From contig NC_070570.1 of the NCBI RefSeq assembly GCF_026914185.1, positions 5,146,001 to 5,210,000 of the forward strand: DNA of 64,000 nt, written 5' to 3'. This stretch comes from Puccinia triticina. Lineage: Eukaryota; Basidiomycota; Pucciniomycetes; Pucciniales; Pucciniaceae. Shown here piece after piece: positions 12,079 to 22,820 of the stretch. The position numbers and the translations under genes were made by a program. The notes beneath the pieces are model-generated. The model was not told the DNA's origin and made no database searches. It worked only from the letters and a program-made list of their open reading frames with translations. Numbering within the stretch: the stretch's first letter is position 1; every line of letters begins with the position of its first letter.

Positions 12079-12564
12079 CTAGTCACGGTACTTACAAGTC
12101 CCTTTCCTTTTCCCCTTCGCTTCTTTTCCCTCTCCCTCCCCTATCCATCTTGCTCCCAGCGCTTCCTTCATCGAGTCGGCTATCTCTATCGCCGTCCTTT
12201 CCTTCCCGGATTGTTGGCCCGAACCTGGTATCTCTTTACTTCGCTCTCCTCCTATCTCCTCTTCAATCACCGTTGGCTCCGTTGGTGCCTTTGATGTCGC
12301 CCGAGTCGATTTCCTCACCGCTACCTTCTTTGGTTGCTGTTTCTTCGCCTTCGACTTGGACGAATTCGCTTGTCCTTGCTGCCCGGCCGCTGTGGTCATC
12401 TGCTCTTCCACCTCCTGTTTGGATTCCTCCTCGTGTTCGGATAGGAACTCTTCACCATCTGCTTGGCGCGTTGGTCCTTGATTTGCTTGATTTATCGAGA
12501 TTGGGTCCGCTGTTGGTCCAGGGCCTAAAATGCCTACTGTTAGTTCGTCCAGTCTGTTAATCAT
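12079..12564 (-). CDS. Short charged ORF at the 5' end of the DIRS-like element
   Basis: 161 codons, starting MINRLDELTVGI and rich in Gln, Glu, Lys and Ser (SKSKAKKQQPKKVAVRKSTR). It precedes the Gag-like frame by about 70 nt on the same strand. The basic cluster could contact nucleic acid or act in nuclear entry, but no domain is recognised. It may be the N-terminal portion of Gag cut off by a frameshift or joined by splicing. Coding status is uncertain. Confidence 0.4.
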   Translation of the reverse strand: MINRLDELTVGILGPGPTADPISINQANQGPTRQADGEEFLSEHEEESKQEVEEQMTTAAGQQGQANSSKSKAKKQQPKKVAVRKSTRATSKAPTEPTVIEEEIGGERSKEIPGSGQQSGKERTAIEIADSMKEALGARWIGEGEGKEAKGKRKGTCKYRD

Positions 12565-12835
12565 GGCGAAATTTTTACTCTGATTTCGCTGCTTCGATTG
12601 TACCGGACTCCTTTGGGTTTTGGCGCCTCAGTTCGGTTAGGGAGATCGCTAAACCGGACTACTACTGAGTTCCGGTCCAGGATTGCACCGGTACCCGCAG
12701 CCCCGCGCCGTGGGCCCAAACCTAACTCCTCCCCAGGATCGGTCCGGGCCCCGCGGGCCGCAATTCAAGGCCCGGCTCCTTGGACATCACCACACTCCAT
12801 TACACTACGTTAAGTACCAATTCCGGGAACTTGTC

Positions 12836-15800
12836 TCAAATTAATGAAAGCCTCCACGCAGGATGCAAAACCGTTGCTAGTAGTGTTGCACAACATTCAA
12901 GCGCAAGTGTTTGATACTTCTTTGCAAGTTTGATCATAGGGCCAAACATTGGTTTCAAAACAATGCAATTGGGCAAAAAACTTTTTTTCTCTAGATTTGC
13001 AATGAGCCGGTAGTGGAGGACTTCCTGTTGATCTGGAAAGTCAGATCTGAGCCACCAGATATCAAATTTCACAGGGAAATCTGGGTCCCTCAAGATCCCC
13101 GAAGTGATCCAGAGTTCCAGATTCCAGATTTCCCTGCGAAATCTGAAATTCCAGATCTGTTCAAAAGCAACGGGAAGTCCTCCAGTATTTGTACAGCACC
13201 ATGGAAGAGCAAGGGCCGTCTCCTTCCATGTGTAATGTTACTTCCGAAAAATCCTTTAGTGTTGAGCCCCAAGGGTCAGAAAAATACACATGTCTTGCAA
13301 TGTATTGATACCAAAGACCGCTCACCTTTAAAATATCGCAGAGGTCATTCAAATTTTCCCATTCCTTTTTTGATATCTCATATCCTTTAAAATAATGCGC
13401 AGAAGCCAACTTGCCCGCATATTTATCTGATTCATCATTGAGGAGTTGTCCAATAACTTTCCTGGCAGCGTAGGCCCAACTCCAACTGTTGTATGCAATG
13501 TTCCAGCAAATTCCATATCCGGGGATTTAGAGATGGCAGCAGGTACCTGTTGTCTGATTTTTATAAAACTGCTTCCAAGTGCTTGTGATTAAAGAACATC
13601 AATAGGTAACACTTTCATCTCATGAAGTACAATTTGGACTTGAGGAAGACACTCAGCTAAATGTAGGAAGGCACACATAAAAGTACAGATGCCAAATACC
13701 TGCGCACAGGTACCTGTCAACAGGTATACCTGTTGGCAGGTACATGTACAACATTATTTGACTTCTTTAATCTCACTTGTTCTGGCCTATCCAGCTAGCT
13801 GAGTATTTTCCTCAAGTCCAAGTGGTACTTGATGGACTGAAGCTGTTACATATTGATTTTAGTTACTCACAAGTACTTGGAAGCAGATTCATTAAAATCA
13901 GTAAAATCAGACAGCAGGTACCTGATGCCATCTCTGCGGGGATTAGTTGGGGCCCACCGTATCCCATCTTTTCTTGCTAGGAGTTTATATTCTGCTCGTT
14001 TAGCTGATGAAGCGCACACACGTTGACAGATGTAATCAACCTAGATAAAGCTTGTGTGAATAAAAAGGTTCTTGGTTCCCAACTTGAAGTAGAGAAAACA
14101 AAACTAACCTTGAGTAAAGTATAACCAAGGTCCCCTTCAGCAAAGGGAACATCCTTCTTGGTTGTTGGATTTGCTGCGGAAGGTTTGTTGGTTTCAGAGA
14201 GCTTGCCTTCTGATGCATCTTGGGGGTCAATCTCCACCATTTTGTCCTTGCCTAGAAATGGGTCAATTTCTTTGATTTCTACATCATTGGCCATATCTTC
14301 CTTGTCTACAGGCATGGCGGGCCCTCTGACCTCTTGGATTGTTGCCAATGCAAGCTTTGGAAAGTATTTGGAATTGGAGGATGATTTGGTCAAGCTCAAC
14401 AAAGATGGGAGCTTGAGAGCCTATAGGCCGGCTCCCAATATCAAGGCCACTACATGACAAAAACACCAAGGATGATTTTTGACGTAATGGCTAAAATCAC
14501 CATTTTGATTGCGGAGAATTTTGGCAATTTCTCTGGCCATAGTGAAGTTGTTACTTCCCAAGTCAGTTGTTAAAGCAAGGATGTACTAAAGTCAAACAAA
14601 GTGCATAATTAGTTGAAATTCACAGAGAAATACCCTAAAAAATGATACATATCTTATTGTGAAGCCCATTTTTTATTAGGAAATTGGCAAACGGCTCAGC
14701 CAAGTATTTTCCGTTATGGTGCCAAGCCACATATTTCAAAGATAGATGCTGAGACACGTATTCCCACTCCTTGTTGATATAGCAACAGGATATCCCAATG
14801 AAAGCCTTGTGGTTGCCTTTTGTGGTCCACACATCAGCAATCAGACTTATCTTTGATCCAGCGTGCTACATTTGGACTCCAACTTGTCAGCATTGAAACA
14901 GCTTTCAGATAGCAAATCTGATTAGAACTCACGTGTATTTGCCTGATGACCTGTTTTTGAAGATCTATATACAACCTGCGAGCCTCAAGCGCAGCCCATG
15001 TTTCAGAGAAGACGTGTGTTGTTGCGTTTGAGTAATCAAATGTTACCCCCAAACCTTAGTCACCAAATTGTGCCCATGGGAGCAAGTGTTGTATTAACCA
15101 GAATACAAGTAACTTATTGAACGTTTTGTTATCAAAACAGCTTTTTTGAACAAAGTTGACAAGTGTACCACTTGTGCCTTCCTTATTTTTATTTTCAGTC
15201 ATCATCTCCTTGGTACTAGGGGGAAAGTTTCCCCCTTCTGCTATTGCTTTGGAGCGGCCCAAACATGCCTTACAGAAGCCCGTTCCGTTGATTGAACCAT
15301 CACAATGGGTCTTCATATTTGAGATTGTTGAAAGAGGAACTTGCACAGACTTTGGGCACCAGCAACATTGGTAGGTGAGTCCGTTTTCCTAGTTTAATGG
15401 AATGTCAGGCGCAAATAAAAATGGACATAGAATATAGAATCTGCAAAATGATCAACTGACCTGATCCGCGGCTTTTTTTCCTGGGAAGTAGTAAAGCTTT
15501 GGATTGTCAAATCCACCCTTCACAACCTTCAACTTTTTGACTGCCTTTGCATTCTCTTCATCTGAGTCTTGTCAAACGTCAGGATGGCCTCTCTTTTTGC
15601 AAAACTTGTTTTTATCCTACAGTTTTTGGAATGAGAAAATTTACCCAAAAACAATCAGATGCAGGTTTGGGATTCAGTTTTACCAACAAGATGGTACTTA
15701 CAGCCTGATTTGAGGTGGTGATATCATCACTCCTAGTTTCATTAACTAGACTCGGAGCAGTTTCTCCTTTCTTGTGTGGTTTCTTTGATACCTTACTGCT

Positions 15801-15989
15801 TTCCCGAGGGGTCTTGGGTTGAGGGGAGGGATTTGTTGTTGGACTTTTGGGGGCAAGTGATTGCCGGGAGTCATCACGTGTTTGAATAAAACCAGGGCGT
15901 TCAAGAGGGGTCCGAACACGGCTTGACTGGCGCCGATTAGTTGCTTGGTTGGGAGGGTTTGATTTTTGGCTGGGGCTCATTTCAAACAA
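12836..15989 (-). pseudogene. hAT-1 transposase, N-terminal and central exons (decayed)
   Basis: Successive minus-strand pieces with typical hAT content. 15989-15712 is a basic Pro/Ser-rich N-terminus ending at a GTAAGT donor. The next exon contains KKRGHPDV-stop-QDSDEENAKAVKKL, where TGA replaces a probable CGA. 15346-15056 carries BED-like Cys/His residues and STKEMMTENK. 15052-14834 has TFDYSNATTHVFSETWAALE and follows a TAA. 14832-14635 has the hAT motif WTTKGNHKAFIGISCCYINKEW. 14402-13977 is an acidic linker. Around 13500-13320 reads WNIAYNSWSWAYAARKVIG and NDESDKYAGKLASAHYF; then EVTLHMEGDGP; then LKPMFGPMIKLAKKYQTLAL to VLHPAWRLSLI, where the retroelement cuts in. At 13040-13165 a small repeat rich in AGATCTGGAATT is inserted. 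Several stops show it is dead. Confidence 0.8.
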
Positions 15990-16264
15990 TTTAAAACTGG
16001 CGAAAGAATCTGTAGCTAGAGTTGAATGGAATCTGATAAACGGTTTGAATCACAATATAGCCAGTGGCAGGAATATAGCGCAGGGGCTCACTTGATTTTT
16101 TTATAGAATTTCTATGCAAACTGATTTATGAAACCAAAAGTTCTGTCAAAAGTTGCCAGAAAAGGGTTTCCCCCTTTTCTGGCCGCTTGTAATGTTTTGC
16201 CCCCAATAAACCCGGGGCTGAAACTTGTTACAATCCTGGCACCTGCACGGTTCCATGGGTACAA

Positions 16265-16631
16265 GATTCTAAGCAGTAGCTAAAGTGCCCGCTATAAGAC
16301 TGATTTCTCATTTTTAGCGGTGCTGGTGTGTTCCAACCAGGTCAAAGTCCTGCTAAAGTGCCCCTACACTGCTAATTACTCAATGTAGCGGTGTAGTGGG
16401 TACTTTAGCAATTGAAAGCCGCTGCACCGCTAAATTACATGTAAACTTAGTGTTAACGCCCTCATTGTAGCTATGCTACATGCAAGGCGTAAAAAGATTA
16501 GCGGCACCTTCGATACACTACTCCTAAAAAGTGTATTTTTGCGCTACCGCTAACGCTAACCGCCATTTTATTTAGCAATGGTGCGCTACGCTACGGAATT
16601 AGCGCCGCTAATGTAATTTAGCGTAATAGTT
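16265..16631. repeat. hAT-1 right subterminal TAGCG/CGCTA array
   Basis: Many copies of TAGCG, CGCTAA and GCGGTGTAGC-type words in both orientations precede the right terminal inverted repeat, mirroring the block at 7601-7835. The same vocabulary forms most of the MITE at 21760-22237. Confidence 0.65.
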
Positions 16632-16989
16632 GGGGTGTTGCTTCGCCCCAGGCCAAGGTATAGATGAGCTGGTGCATGTCTGTACACAGGAAAGCTTGGG
16701 GGCACTCCCCAGGGAGTGCCTTACCTTGAATTTTTTTCATAACCTGGTGCAATGTCTACTACATCATATGTATAATCAAACATGAAATGACATACAACTA
16801 TTTATGAAGTATCTATAACTCAGCTGGAACTCATCTGTAACTCAGTAGTAACTAAACTGGACCACAGAACACAAAGTGTCTGTAACCTAAAGCACCACTC
16901 ACACACTGTTTGTACTGGAGGGTGACATCAATCTGAATGGTGCTAGAACCATACCACCCTCCTGTACCCATTGCTGTGGCCTCAACAGA

Positions 16990-17600
16990 ATGTGATTGGT
17001 GTGTAATTTGTCACCCTATTGTATACGCGTGCAATAGGGTGACAAATCTTAGTCCATCAGGGCATTTACTGCTCAATTGTATTAAATTTTACCCTCATTT
17101 ATTTGGCAGAAATCCCCCTCTGGTAAAAAAAGTGTCTGATTTGTCACCCTATTGTACACACGTACAATAGGGTGACAAGTCACATGCTTTTCAGACCAGA
17201 AGTGAAATTTTGCCAAGTAAATGAGGGTGACACACGGATTGGAAAAAATTCAGCTGGATGTGTCCCTCTGGTCTGGGAAGTGTGTAACTTGTGTGTGATT
17301 TGTCACTCTAATGTACTAGGGTGAAAAATCACACACTTTTCAGACCAGAGGGACATGTCCAGCTGAATTGTTTCCAAACCATGTCATCCTCATTTACTCG
17401 GCAAAAATTAACCTCTGGTCTGAAAAGTGTCCAATTTTTCACCCTATTGTACGCGCGTACAACAGGGTGACAAATGACACACTTTCTATACCAGAGGGGG
17501 ATTTCTGCCAAGTAAATGGGGGTAAAATTCAAGAAAAAAACTGGCTGTAACTGCCCTGATGGACTATGATTTGTCACCCTATTGTACGTTGTGGTGTTCC
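16990..17600. repeat. Array of large palindromes, TTTGTCACCCTATTGTA / TACAATAGGGTGACAAA
   Basis: Near-perfect palindromes of about 40 bp centre near 17026, 17162, 17316 and 17453; a half unit lies at 17570-17590 and another half at 18552-18572. Each has the left arm TTTGTCACCCTATTGTA, a variable CGCGCG-type centre and the inverted right arm. Spacing is about 135-155 bp, with a linker containing CAGACCAGAGGGACAT variants. It resembles a degenerating tandem repeat inside a transposon rather than a gene. Confidence 0.7.
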
Positions 17601-17966
17601 CATTGGTACAGGCGGCAGAGTTCAGCAATCATAAGCGGAGCCAGCGGCCAACGGAGGTCTCTCAAGCAGCTGTTGGATTGCAGAGCTATGGTCTACATTC
17701 TTTTTTCCCTCTTGCCTTCTTGTTTCTCTTACTCTCATTGTCAATTGTACTGTGGCTTTCTTTTCTCTGCCATCCTTTCCCACCCTTTTGTCCCGTTTCA
17801 TGTTGTTGCAGAGCGTCTAGCGCATTGTTGCTGTTGTTGTGCGGTTGCAGACGTGCATCGGACACGGGGGTTTGGCGCATAGCGAGCTCCGCTGGAGTCA
17901 AAATTGGGAGTGATGGAGACCTTTTTTCCCCTATGCAATTCCATCCTGATCCAAGGGGAAGACCAT

Positions 17967-18213
17967 CACTGCAAAAAAAACTGTGTCAACTGTGAGCAGT
18001 TGACATGCGGTAACTCTGAGGAAGCTTGTGGTGTTACACCAGCCTTACCCAAGGTTTGACTCAACCAAAGCGTCAATGCACAGTCACTGTGCACCTTGCA
18101 CAGTGACTGTGCCAACAAAGGCACTTGTGCATTCAGGTGGAGTTACAATGGTAGCTTGGCTTGAGTATCCTGCATGTCAACTGCAAGCAGTTGACCAAGT
18201 TTTTTTTGCAGTG
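17967..18213. mobile_element. 247-bp MITE with CACTGCAAAAAAAACT termini
   Basis: The left end CACTGCAAAAAAAACTGTGT followed by CAACTGTGAGCAGTTGACAT is repeated inverted at the right end. The interior also carries GCACAGTCACTGTGC-type palindromes. There is no coding capacity. The flanks give no convincing target duplication, so the superfamily is open. Confidence 0.6.
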
Positions 18214-18891
18214 CATCATTTTCCAAGCATTCTTGATCCCTCTCCGGTGTTTTTCTGAGCATTATTCCGCTATCCTGATCCCATCCCGGCACTGATTTTC
18301 CTTACTCCGCACGCATTCCCTGATTCTCAAATCTTGTTTATCCCGCTCCGCTCTTTGTTGCGGACCTTACTCCGCCGATTTTCATTCCTCACGACCGCCA
18401 AGGGTATCCATCCCCCTTGTTTTTCTCAACAAATCCCCCCTCCTAACTCCGCTATCATCTTTTGATCCCATATTTCCGCTTTATTTGACGGACCGCCACA
18501 AGGGCAGCTACACAGCACTGCCTACGGTCTGATACTGTAGGAGCTCCATAACGTGCATACAATAGGGTGACAAATCACACTTTTTTCAGAACAGAGGGGC
18601 ATTTGCAGCTGAGAGATTTATGAACTGTGTCACACTTATCTACCCAGCTGAAATACAGTTCTCCTGCTCTTGTGCAAATACTAAAACTTTTTGCACTTCT
18701 GATATTTTCTTTATCCAAATCTAGGAAGTTGTGTTTCAGGTGTGATATTTATTTGATGAAGGCAGTTCACCCCAATGTAAAAAAAATGGATATGCAAGAG
18801 CTACCTGATTTTGAAATGTAGAACTTAAGTTAGGATTGAAATGAACTTGACTTCAAGATGAATTCAATCTGTTGAATGATAGTTCACGTCC

Positions 18892-19096
18892 AATAGGGGG
18901 ATTCACAATATGATAAAAGTAAAATTTTAGAGTCAATTTTAAGGTCTTTATCAACAAATTTTTAAAACCTGGCAAGGTGTACAGGACTGGGTATCCCCTG
19001 AGAATCAGAGCAACATCTTTATTTTTTAAAAAGTTGTTCATAAAGGTCTTAAAATTAGCTCTAAAGTTTTATTTTTATCCTATTGTGAACCCCCCT
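18892..19096. mobile_element. TA-flanked MITE with long inverted repeats
   Basis: A 205-bp segment begins GGGGGATTCACAATATGATA and ends with the complement of GGGGGGTTCACAATAGGATA. The inverted similarity runs about 75 bp on each side (AAATTTTAGAGTCAATTTTA and its counterpart). TA dinucleotides flank both ends, as in Tc1/mariner-type MITEs. Its ends match those of the MITE at 27597-27796. Confidence 0.7.
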
Positions 19097-19246
19097 AATG
19101 GTTACATATCACTCCAAATTAGATTGGTCTATAGTTCTTGCTCAGTAATTGAAAAATTCACCATCACATTGTAAGGACTTCTGCTCCAGTTCAGAAAAAA
19201 CTAAGCCCAAATTCAGCTGTGGAACTTCCTAGGGAGTGCCCCCAAA

Positions 19247-19496
19247 CCTTCCCTGGTGATAGGGCATCAAAATTCAATTTTCCCAATTTTATCTCCCTCA
19301 ATACTTCTTAAAACTCAAGATAAAAATCACCAGAAGGCATTCATGAGCCCAAAAGTGAAGAATTTCAACAACTGAACCCTCCTATTGTTTTCTTTTTTTG
19401 TGCAGAGGACAAGAAAAGTGGAAATTTTGCAAAATTGAAGCACAGGCCCTTACTTTGGTTACCCCACCTTGGTGCGCCTAAGGTTTGATTTTTTTT
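19247..19496. other. Spacer between elements
   Basis: About 250 bp of AT-rich sequence between the TGGGGGCACTCCC element and the poly-T-flanked element. No gene or repeat structure is recognised. Confidence 0.4.
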
Positions 19497-21681
19497 GGGT
19501 CAGTCTAAATGCACCCCAAAAATTTACTTCATGTACACCAACATTTTGGTGTACCCACATGTGCACCCCAATATTACTGGGGTGCACTTCTGGAGTACCC
19601 CAATTTATTGGTGTGCCCTGCTTACCCCAAAAACGTTGGGGTGCAGGTGTTAAAACCCCCAGACTGCTTCAATTTTTGGGGTGAAATCTATTGTACACCA
19701 AATGAAATGGTGTACATAAGTAGTGCACCCCATTGAGGCAAGTTACTCCCCCACCCACCTGCCCGGCTTGTTAGACCTGCACACAGCTGTCATTGAGGGG
19801 AGTAGCACCCCTCAATGATCAACACAGAACGTTCATCAAGGGTGCTACTCCCCTCAATGACCGGTGTGGTGGGTGTTTGGTGCGGGGCGCCAAAGTGTCT
19901 GATAAGGTTCCGGCGCGCGGCTGCGGCGGGGCATGAGGGCTCCGCAGGCGGTTGGGGCGGCGCGGGATCTTCAAGTGGCGGAGGCGGAGCGCATAGGCTG
20001 GGCGCGGAGCGTTTGGTCAGAGACGGCGGAGCTGCGGCCTGCGGAGCAGAGCGGACTTGCTGAGTCCAGGCATTCCAGCGCGGACTATCTAGCACTACGC
20101 GGCAATTGGGGGAAGCCGTGGCAGCTGAAGCGGGTTACGTCAGTGGATGTAGCTGGGGCAGAGGCGGCGTGTGGGATCCCAACACCGGAGGCTAGACAGG
20201 GGTGTGGATGATGGATGATTGGAGGTTGGGTGGCTGTCTACGGCGAGCAGTGGAGGCGCAAATGACAATGTGGGAGCGGAGGCATGTGGCGTGCGTGGGA
20301 TGGGAGGAGGATTTCTATTTGTTATTTCATTTTCTATTGTTTTATGACATGTGGTGGAGTTTTCTCATGGTTCATTTTTCTATGGTGGAGCAATGGAGAG
20401 TTGTTGATATGGGGGGGGGAGGAGGAGGATCTTTCCCCCACGGACCTTTTGGGAGGATTATGATTATTATTATTATTGCGGATTCTTACTTTACTTTAGG
20501 GGGCGGATTTTGATTGCGGAGGAGTGTTTTTATGGTTACCTTTTCTTTACGGAACGTTGAGCGGAGTTTTTCAGAGTGTTACTTTACTGTTTGGATGGAC
20601 TGTTCTTATTATGATTGCTTTACGGTTATTTTAATTCTGCGGAGCTATTTTTGATGCTTTCATTACGCGGAGTTCAGAGTATCCCTTGACTACTCGGGAT
20701 TATCTTGCGTAGAAGAAGGCTCCACCAAACATTTTGTCACGGTAGGACGCTTTCTGACTACCACACCGGCACAATTTTTCATTGAGGAGAGTAGCACCTT
20801 CCCTCAATGACCAACACAGACTGGTCATCAAGGGTGCTACTCCCCTTGATGACCGGAACAATTGTTCATTGAGGGGAGTAGCACCTCCCCACGATGGCCG
20901 GAACAGATTGGTCATTGAGGGGAGGAATTGATGACCAATCTGTGCCGGCCATCAAGGGGAGGGAGCGTAGCACCCCCCTCAATGACTGGTCTGTGTTGGT
21001 CATTGAGGGGAGGTGCTACTCCCCTTGATGACCGATTGTGCCGGTCATCCAGAGGAATAGCACCTCACATCAATGACTGGCACAGATCGGTCACCAATTC
21101 CTCCCCTCTATGACAAATCTGTGCCGGCCATCGTGGGGAGGTCCTACTCCCCTTGATGACCAATCTGTGCCGTTCATCAGTGGGAGGTGCTATTCCTCTG
21201 GGGGACCAATCTGTGCCGGTAATTGAGGAGAGTAGCACCACCCTCAATGACTGGTCTGTGATGGCCAACAAGGGGAGGTGCTACTCCCCTTGATGAAAGA
21301 TTGTGCTGGTCATCGAGGGGAGTAGCACCCTTGATGACCAGTGATGGTCATTGAGGGGTGCCACTCCCCTCAATGACTGATGTGTAGTCGGGCAGGTGGG
21401 TGCTGGGGTGTTGAGTGGCTCACCCCTTTCACAGGGTGACATATTGGAGTACTGGGGGTTTGCACCCCAGTATGATGGGGTGTTGCGGCTGTGTACACCA
21501 TAGATTTCACCGGCTTTGGGGTACCCTGTGACTCACCCCAAATTACATGGGGTATGAGGTGCTGTACTCCATCTTCACAGGGGTGCGCAAAAGTACACCC
21601 CAAGTGGTTTGGGGTACATTTCAGCAGTACCCCTTTTTGGTGTACATGAAGTAAATGTTTGGGGTGCATTTAGGCTGACCC
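19497..21681. mobile_element. 2.2-kb TIR element with 8-bp poly-T target duplication
   Basis: Left end GGGTCAGTCTAAATGCACCC continues for about 45 bp and is matched inverted at the right end (complement GGGTCAGCCTAAATGCACCC, ending 21681). Eight T residues flank each side (19489-19496 and 21682-21689), a perfect 8-bp duplication as made by hAT-type elements. Subterminal zones are full of GGGGTGCA / TGTACACC words. The interior has a GC-rich block (19900-20300) and dyad arrays at 19790-19860 and 20770-21390. No transposase is seen, so it is non-autonomous. Confidence 0.8.
20770..21390. repeat. Tandem dyad array, CATTGAGGGGAGTAGCACC units
   Basis: About a dozen imperfect units of roughly 45 bp, each combining CATTGAGGGGAGTAGCACC, its inverted partner GGTGCTACTCCCCTTGATG, and a spacer ACCGGCACAGA / TCTGTGCCGGT. 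A single dyad of the same type lies at 19790-19862. Related units occur at 27800-28160 and 50845-51690. Confidence 0.75.
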
Positions 21682-21759
21682 TTTTTTTTCACCCCCCCGC
21701 CCCCTTTTTTTTTTTAAAAAAAAAGTGCAGATTTGATTTGACATTGCACACTGTAGTGT

Positions 21760-22237
21760 CAACGGTGGGCCGCTACGCTACACTACGCTACAGGGCCACT
21801 TAGCGTTAGCGTAGCGGCAAAAAGCGCCCGCCCATTTTGAGTAGTGTTAGCGCGCTGTTAGCGCCGCTACACTGCGCTACGTTTCAGCGGCGCTAACAGC
21901 GCGCCAATTGTTTGTTAGTGTTAGCGCGCCGCTACAGTCACTGCGCTACGCTACGCTGCGCTACAGCGCTTTTAGCGGAAAAAAAGGCCTTTTTTTCAGC
22001 TAAAAGCACTGTGGCGCACCGTAGCGCGCGCTCTTTTGCACCCTGCGTGTGTAGCGTTAGCGCAATTGCGCGCATCTGCGCTAATGCTACGCTAACAGCT
22101 AAATTAGCTGCGCACCCTTTGCGCGTAGCGTTAGCGCAGAAAGGCGCAATTCCGCTAACGCTACGCTAAAATTTAGCGGAATTCCGCTACGCTACGCCAC
22201 GCTAACGCTACGGTTAGCGTAGCTGGCCCACCGTTGG
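21760..22237. mobile_element. MITE composed of CGCTA/TAGCG words
   Basis: The left end CAACGGTGGGCCGCTACGCT is matched inverted at the right (complement CCAACGGTGGGCCAGCTACG). Possible 8-bp target copies TGTAGTGT and ACTAGTGT agree at six positions. The whole interior alternates GCGCTA, TAGCG and TTAGCGGAA words in both orientations. A second copy of its left end begins at 63922. It encodes nothing recognisable. Confidence 0.7.
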
Positions 22238-22389
22238 ACTAGTGTATATCTGCTACACATCCAAAAAAGGGCATTTAAACACCAAAAAAAGAAACTGTGT
22301 GTGTCAAAATACCAATTTTTTTTTCGGTTGGGATTGGATATTAATAAAGCAGCTAAGTATGAAAGTGAGAGGAAGAAGGAGGGGAAAAA

Positions 22390-22680
22390 AATGGTTATCA
22401 AGTGTTCCAATGTTGTTGCTTGCGGCTTTGGATGTCTTGCTTCATTTGCAGGCATGATTCTGACCAAGGGGGGTGAGCGAACTTATCATCCAGTGAGTTG
22501 ACCGGCTTCACCAAAGATATCTTCTCCTGAGTAATGCAGATACAGAATTTGATAGGGCCCATTGAATTTGTGGTACAAGCATTAGAATTGTGTTGTTCAT
22601 TGCACTTGTTGCGGAGTGGCAAGTTTTTGCACCATTGAGCTGTATGACCTAACGGCAGCAATGGTAGGCATTAAAAATAT
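22390..22680 (-). pseudogene. Retroelement nucleocapsid-like remnant (zinc-knuckle type)
   Basis: Minus-strand translation shows GHTAQWCKNLPL, NKCNEQHNSNACTTN and DDKFAHPPWSESC, the spacing of tandem CCHC knuckles followed by the FAH..W...C motif found in ORF1 of some non-LTR retrotransposons. Only about 90 codons remain and no reverse transcriptase is adjacent. A LINE ORF1 fragment is the best guess; another element's Gag is possible. Confidence 0.45.
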
Positions 22681-22729
22681 ATGAAAAACTGAAAAATCCC
22701 CTGAGTGTAGGCATGAAATGTGTATGAAT

Positions 22730-22820
22730 CAAGTCAAAAAATGTATGAATTTCGGCAAAATTCTGGATTTTACATTACCCCCATTTATAGGGGGTACATA
22801 ATTTCCAGGGTCCTGATTTG
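22730..22820. repeat. Dispersed repeat, also at 63731-63810 (inverted)
   Basis: The stretch with CATTACCCCCATTTATA followed by TTCCAGGGTCCTGA recurs in the opposite orientation at 63731-63810, together with neighbouring GTATGAATTTT..GGCAAAA words. It is probably one end of a repeat family; the other end was not located. Confidence 0.55.

Larger units (their letters stand above)
8601..12835 (-). mobile_element. DIRS/Ngaro-like retroelement inserted in hAT-1
   Basis: hAT-1 transposase sequence stops near 12836 and resumes near 8600, bounding a foreign segment of about 4.2 kb. On its minus strand are, in order, a Lys/Glu-rich ORF (12564-12079), a Gag-like ORF ending in a Gly-rich tail (12010-10781) and a reverse transcriptase-RNase H frame (10572-8977). 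The RT active site reads FRWVDDN, and the RNase H lacks a separate integrase: both resemble tyrosine-recombinase elements of the DIRS/Ngaro group. I find no LTRs, no DDE integrase and no tyrosine recombinase. The edges are inferred from where hAT homology ends, so they are approximate. Non-coding ends at 8635-8976 and 12565-12835 are GC-rich with no further features seen. Confidence 0.7.
7579..16640 (-). mobile_element. hAT-1 DNA transposon, split by a retroelement
   Basis: Terminal inverted repeats are visible: left CAACACCCCAACTATTATGC at 7579, right end the complement of CAACACCCCAACTATTACGC ending 16640. The ends are flanked by near-identical 8-bp direct repeats, GCTTCACC (7571-7578) and GCTTCGCC (16640-16647, overlapping the last base). 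An 8-bp duplication fits the hAT superfamily. Inside lie TAGCG-rich subterminal blocks and a minus-strand multi-exon transposase relic with a BED-like zinc finger, RNase-H-like segments and the hAT C-terminal dimerisation region. A DIRS-like element of about 4.2 kb interrupts the transposase. The single TSD mismatch, frameshift and stop codons show an old, inactive copy. Confidence 0.85.
16696..19246. mobile_element. Non-autonomous TIR element with TGGGGGCACTCCC ends
   Basis: Left end TTGGGGGCACTCCCCAGG at 16696 is matched inverted by a right end whose complement reads TTTGGGGGCACTCCCTAGG, ending about 19246. The inverted match extends about 23 bp with a few differences. No target duplication is clear and no transposase is encoded; open frames inside lack recognisable content. 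It contains a palindrome array (16990-17600), a 247-bp MITE (17967-18213) and a TA-flanked MITE (18892-19096). A similar terminus, TGGGGGCACTC, recurs at 63968 at the window end. Confidence 0.6.

Noticed and set aside
17559..17995. 107- and 137-codon frames inside the palindrome-rich element
   Set aside because: Begin within repeat units and lack any recognisable domain.
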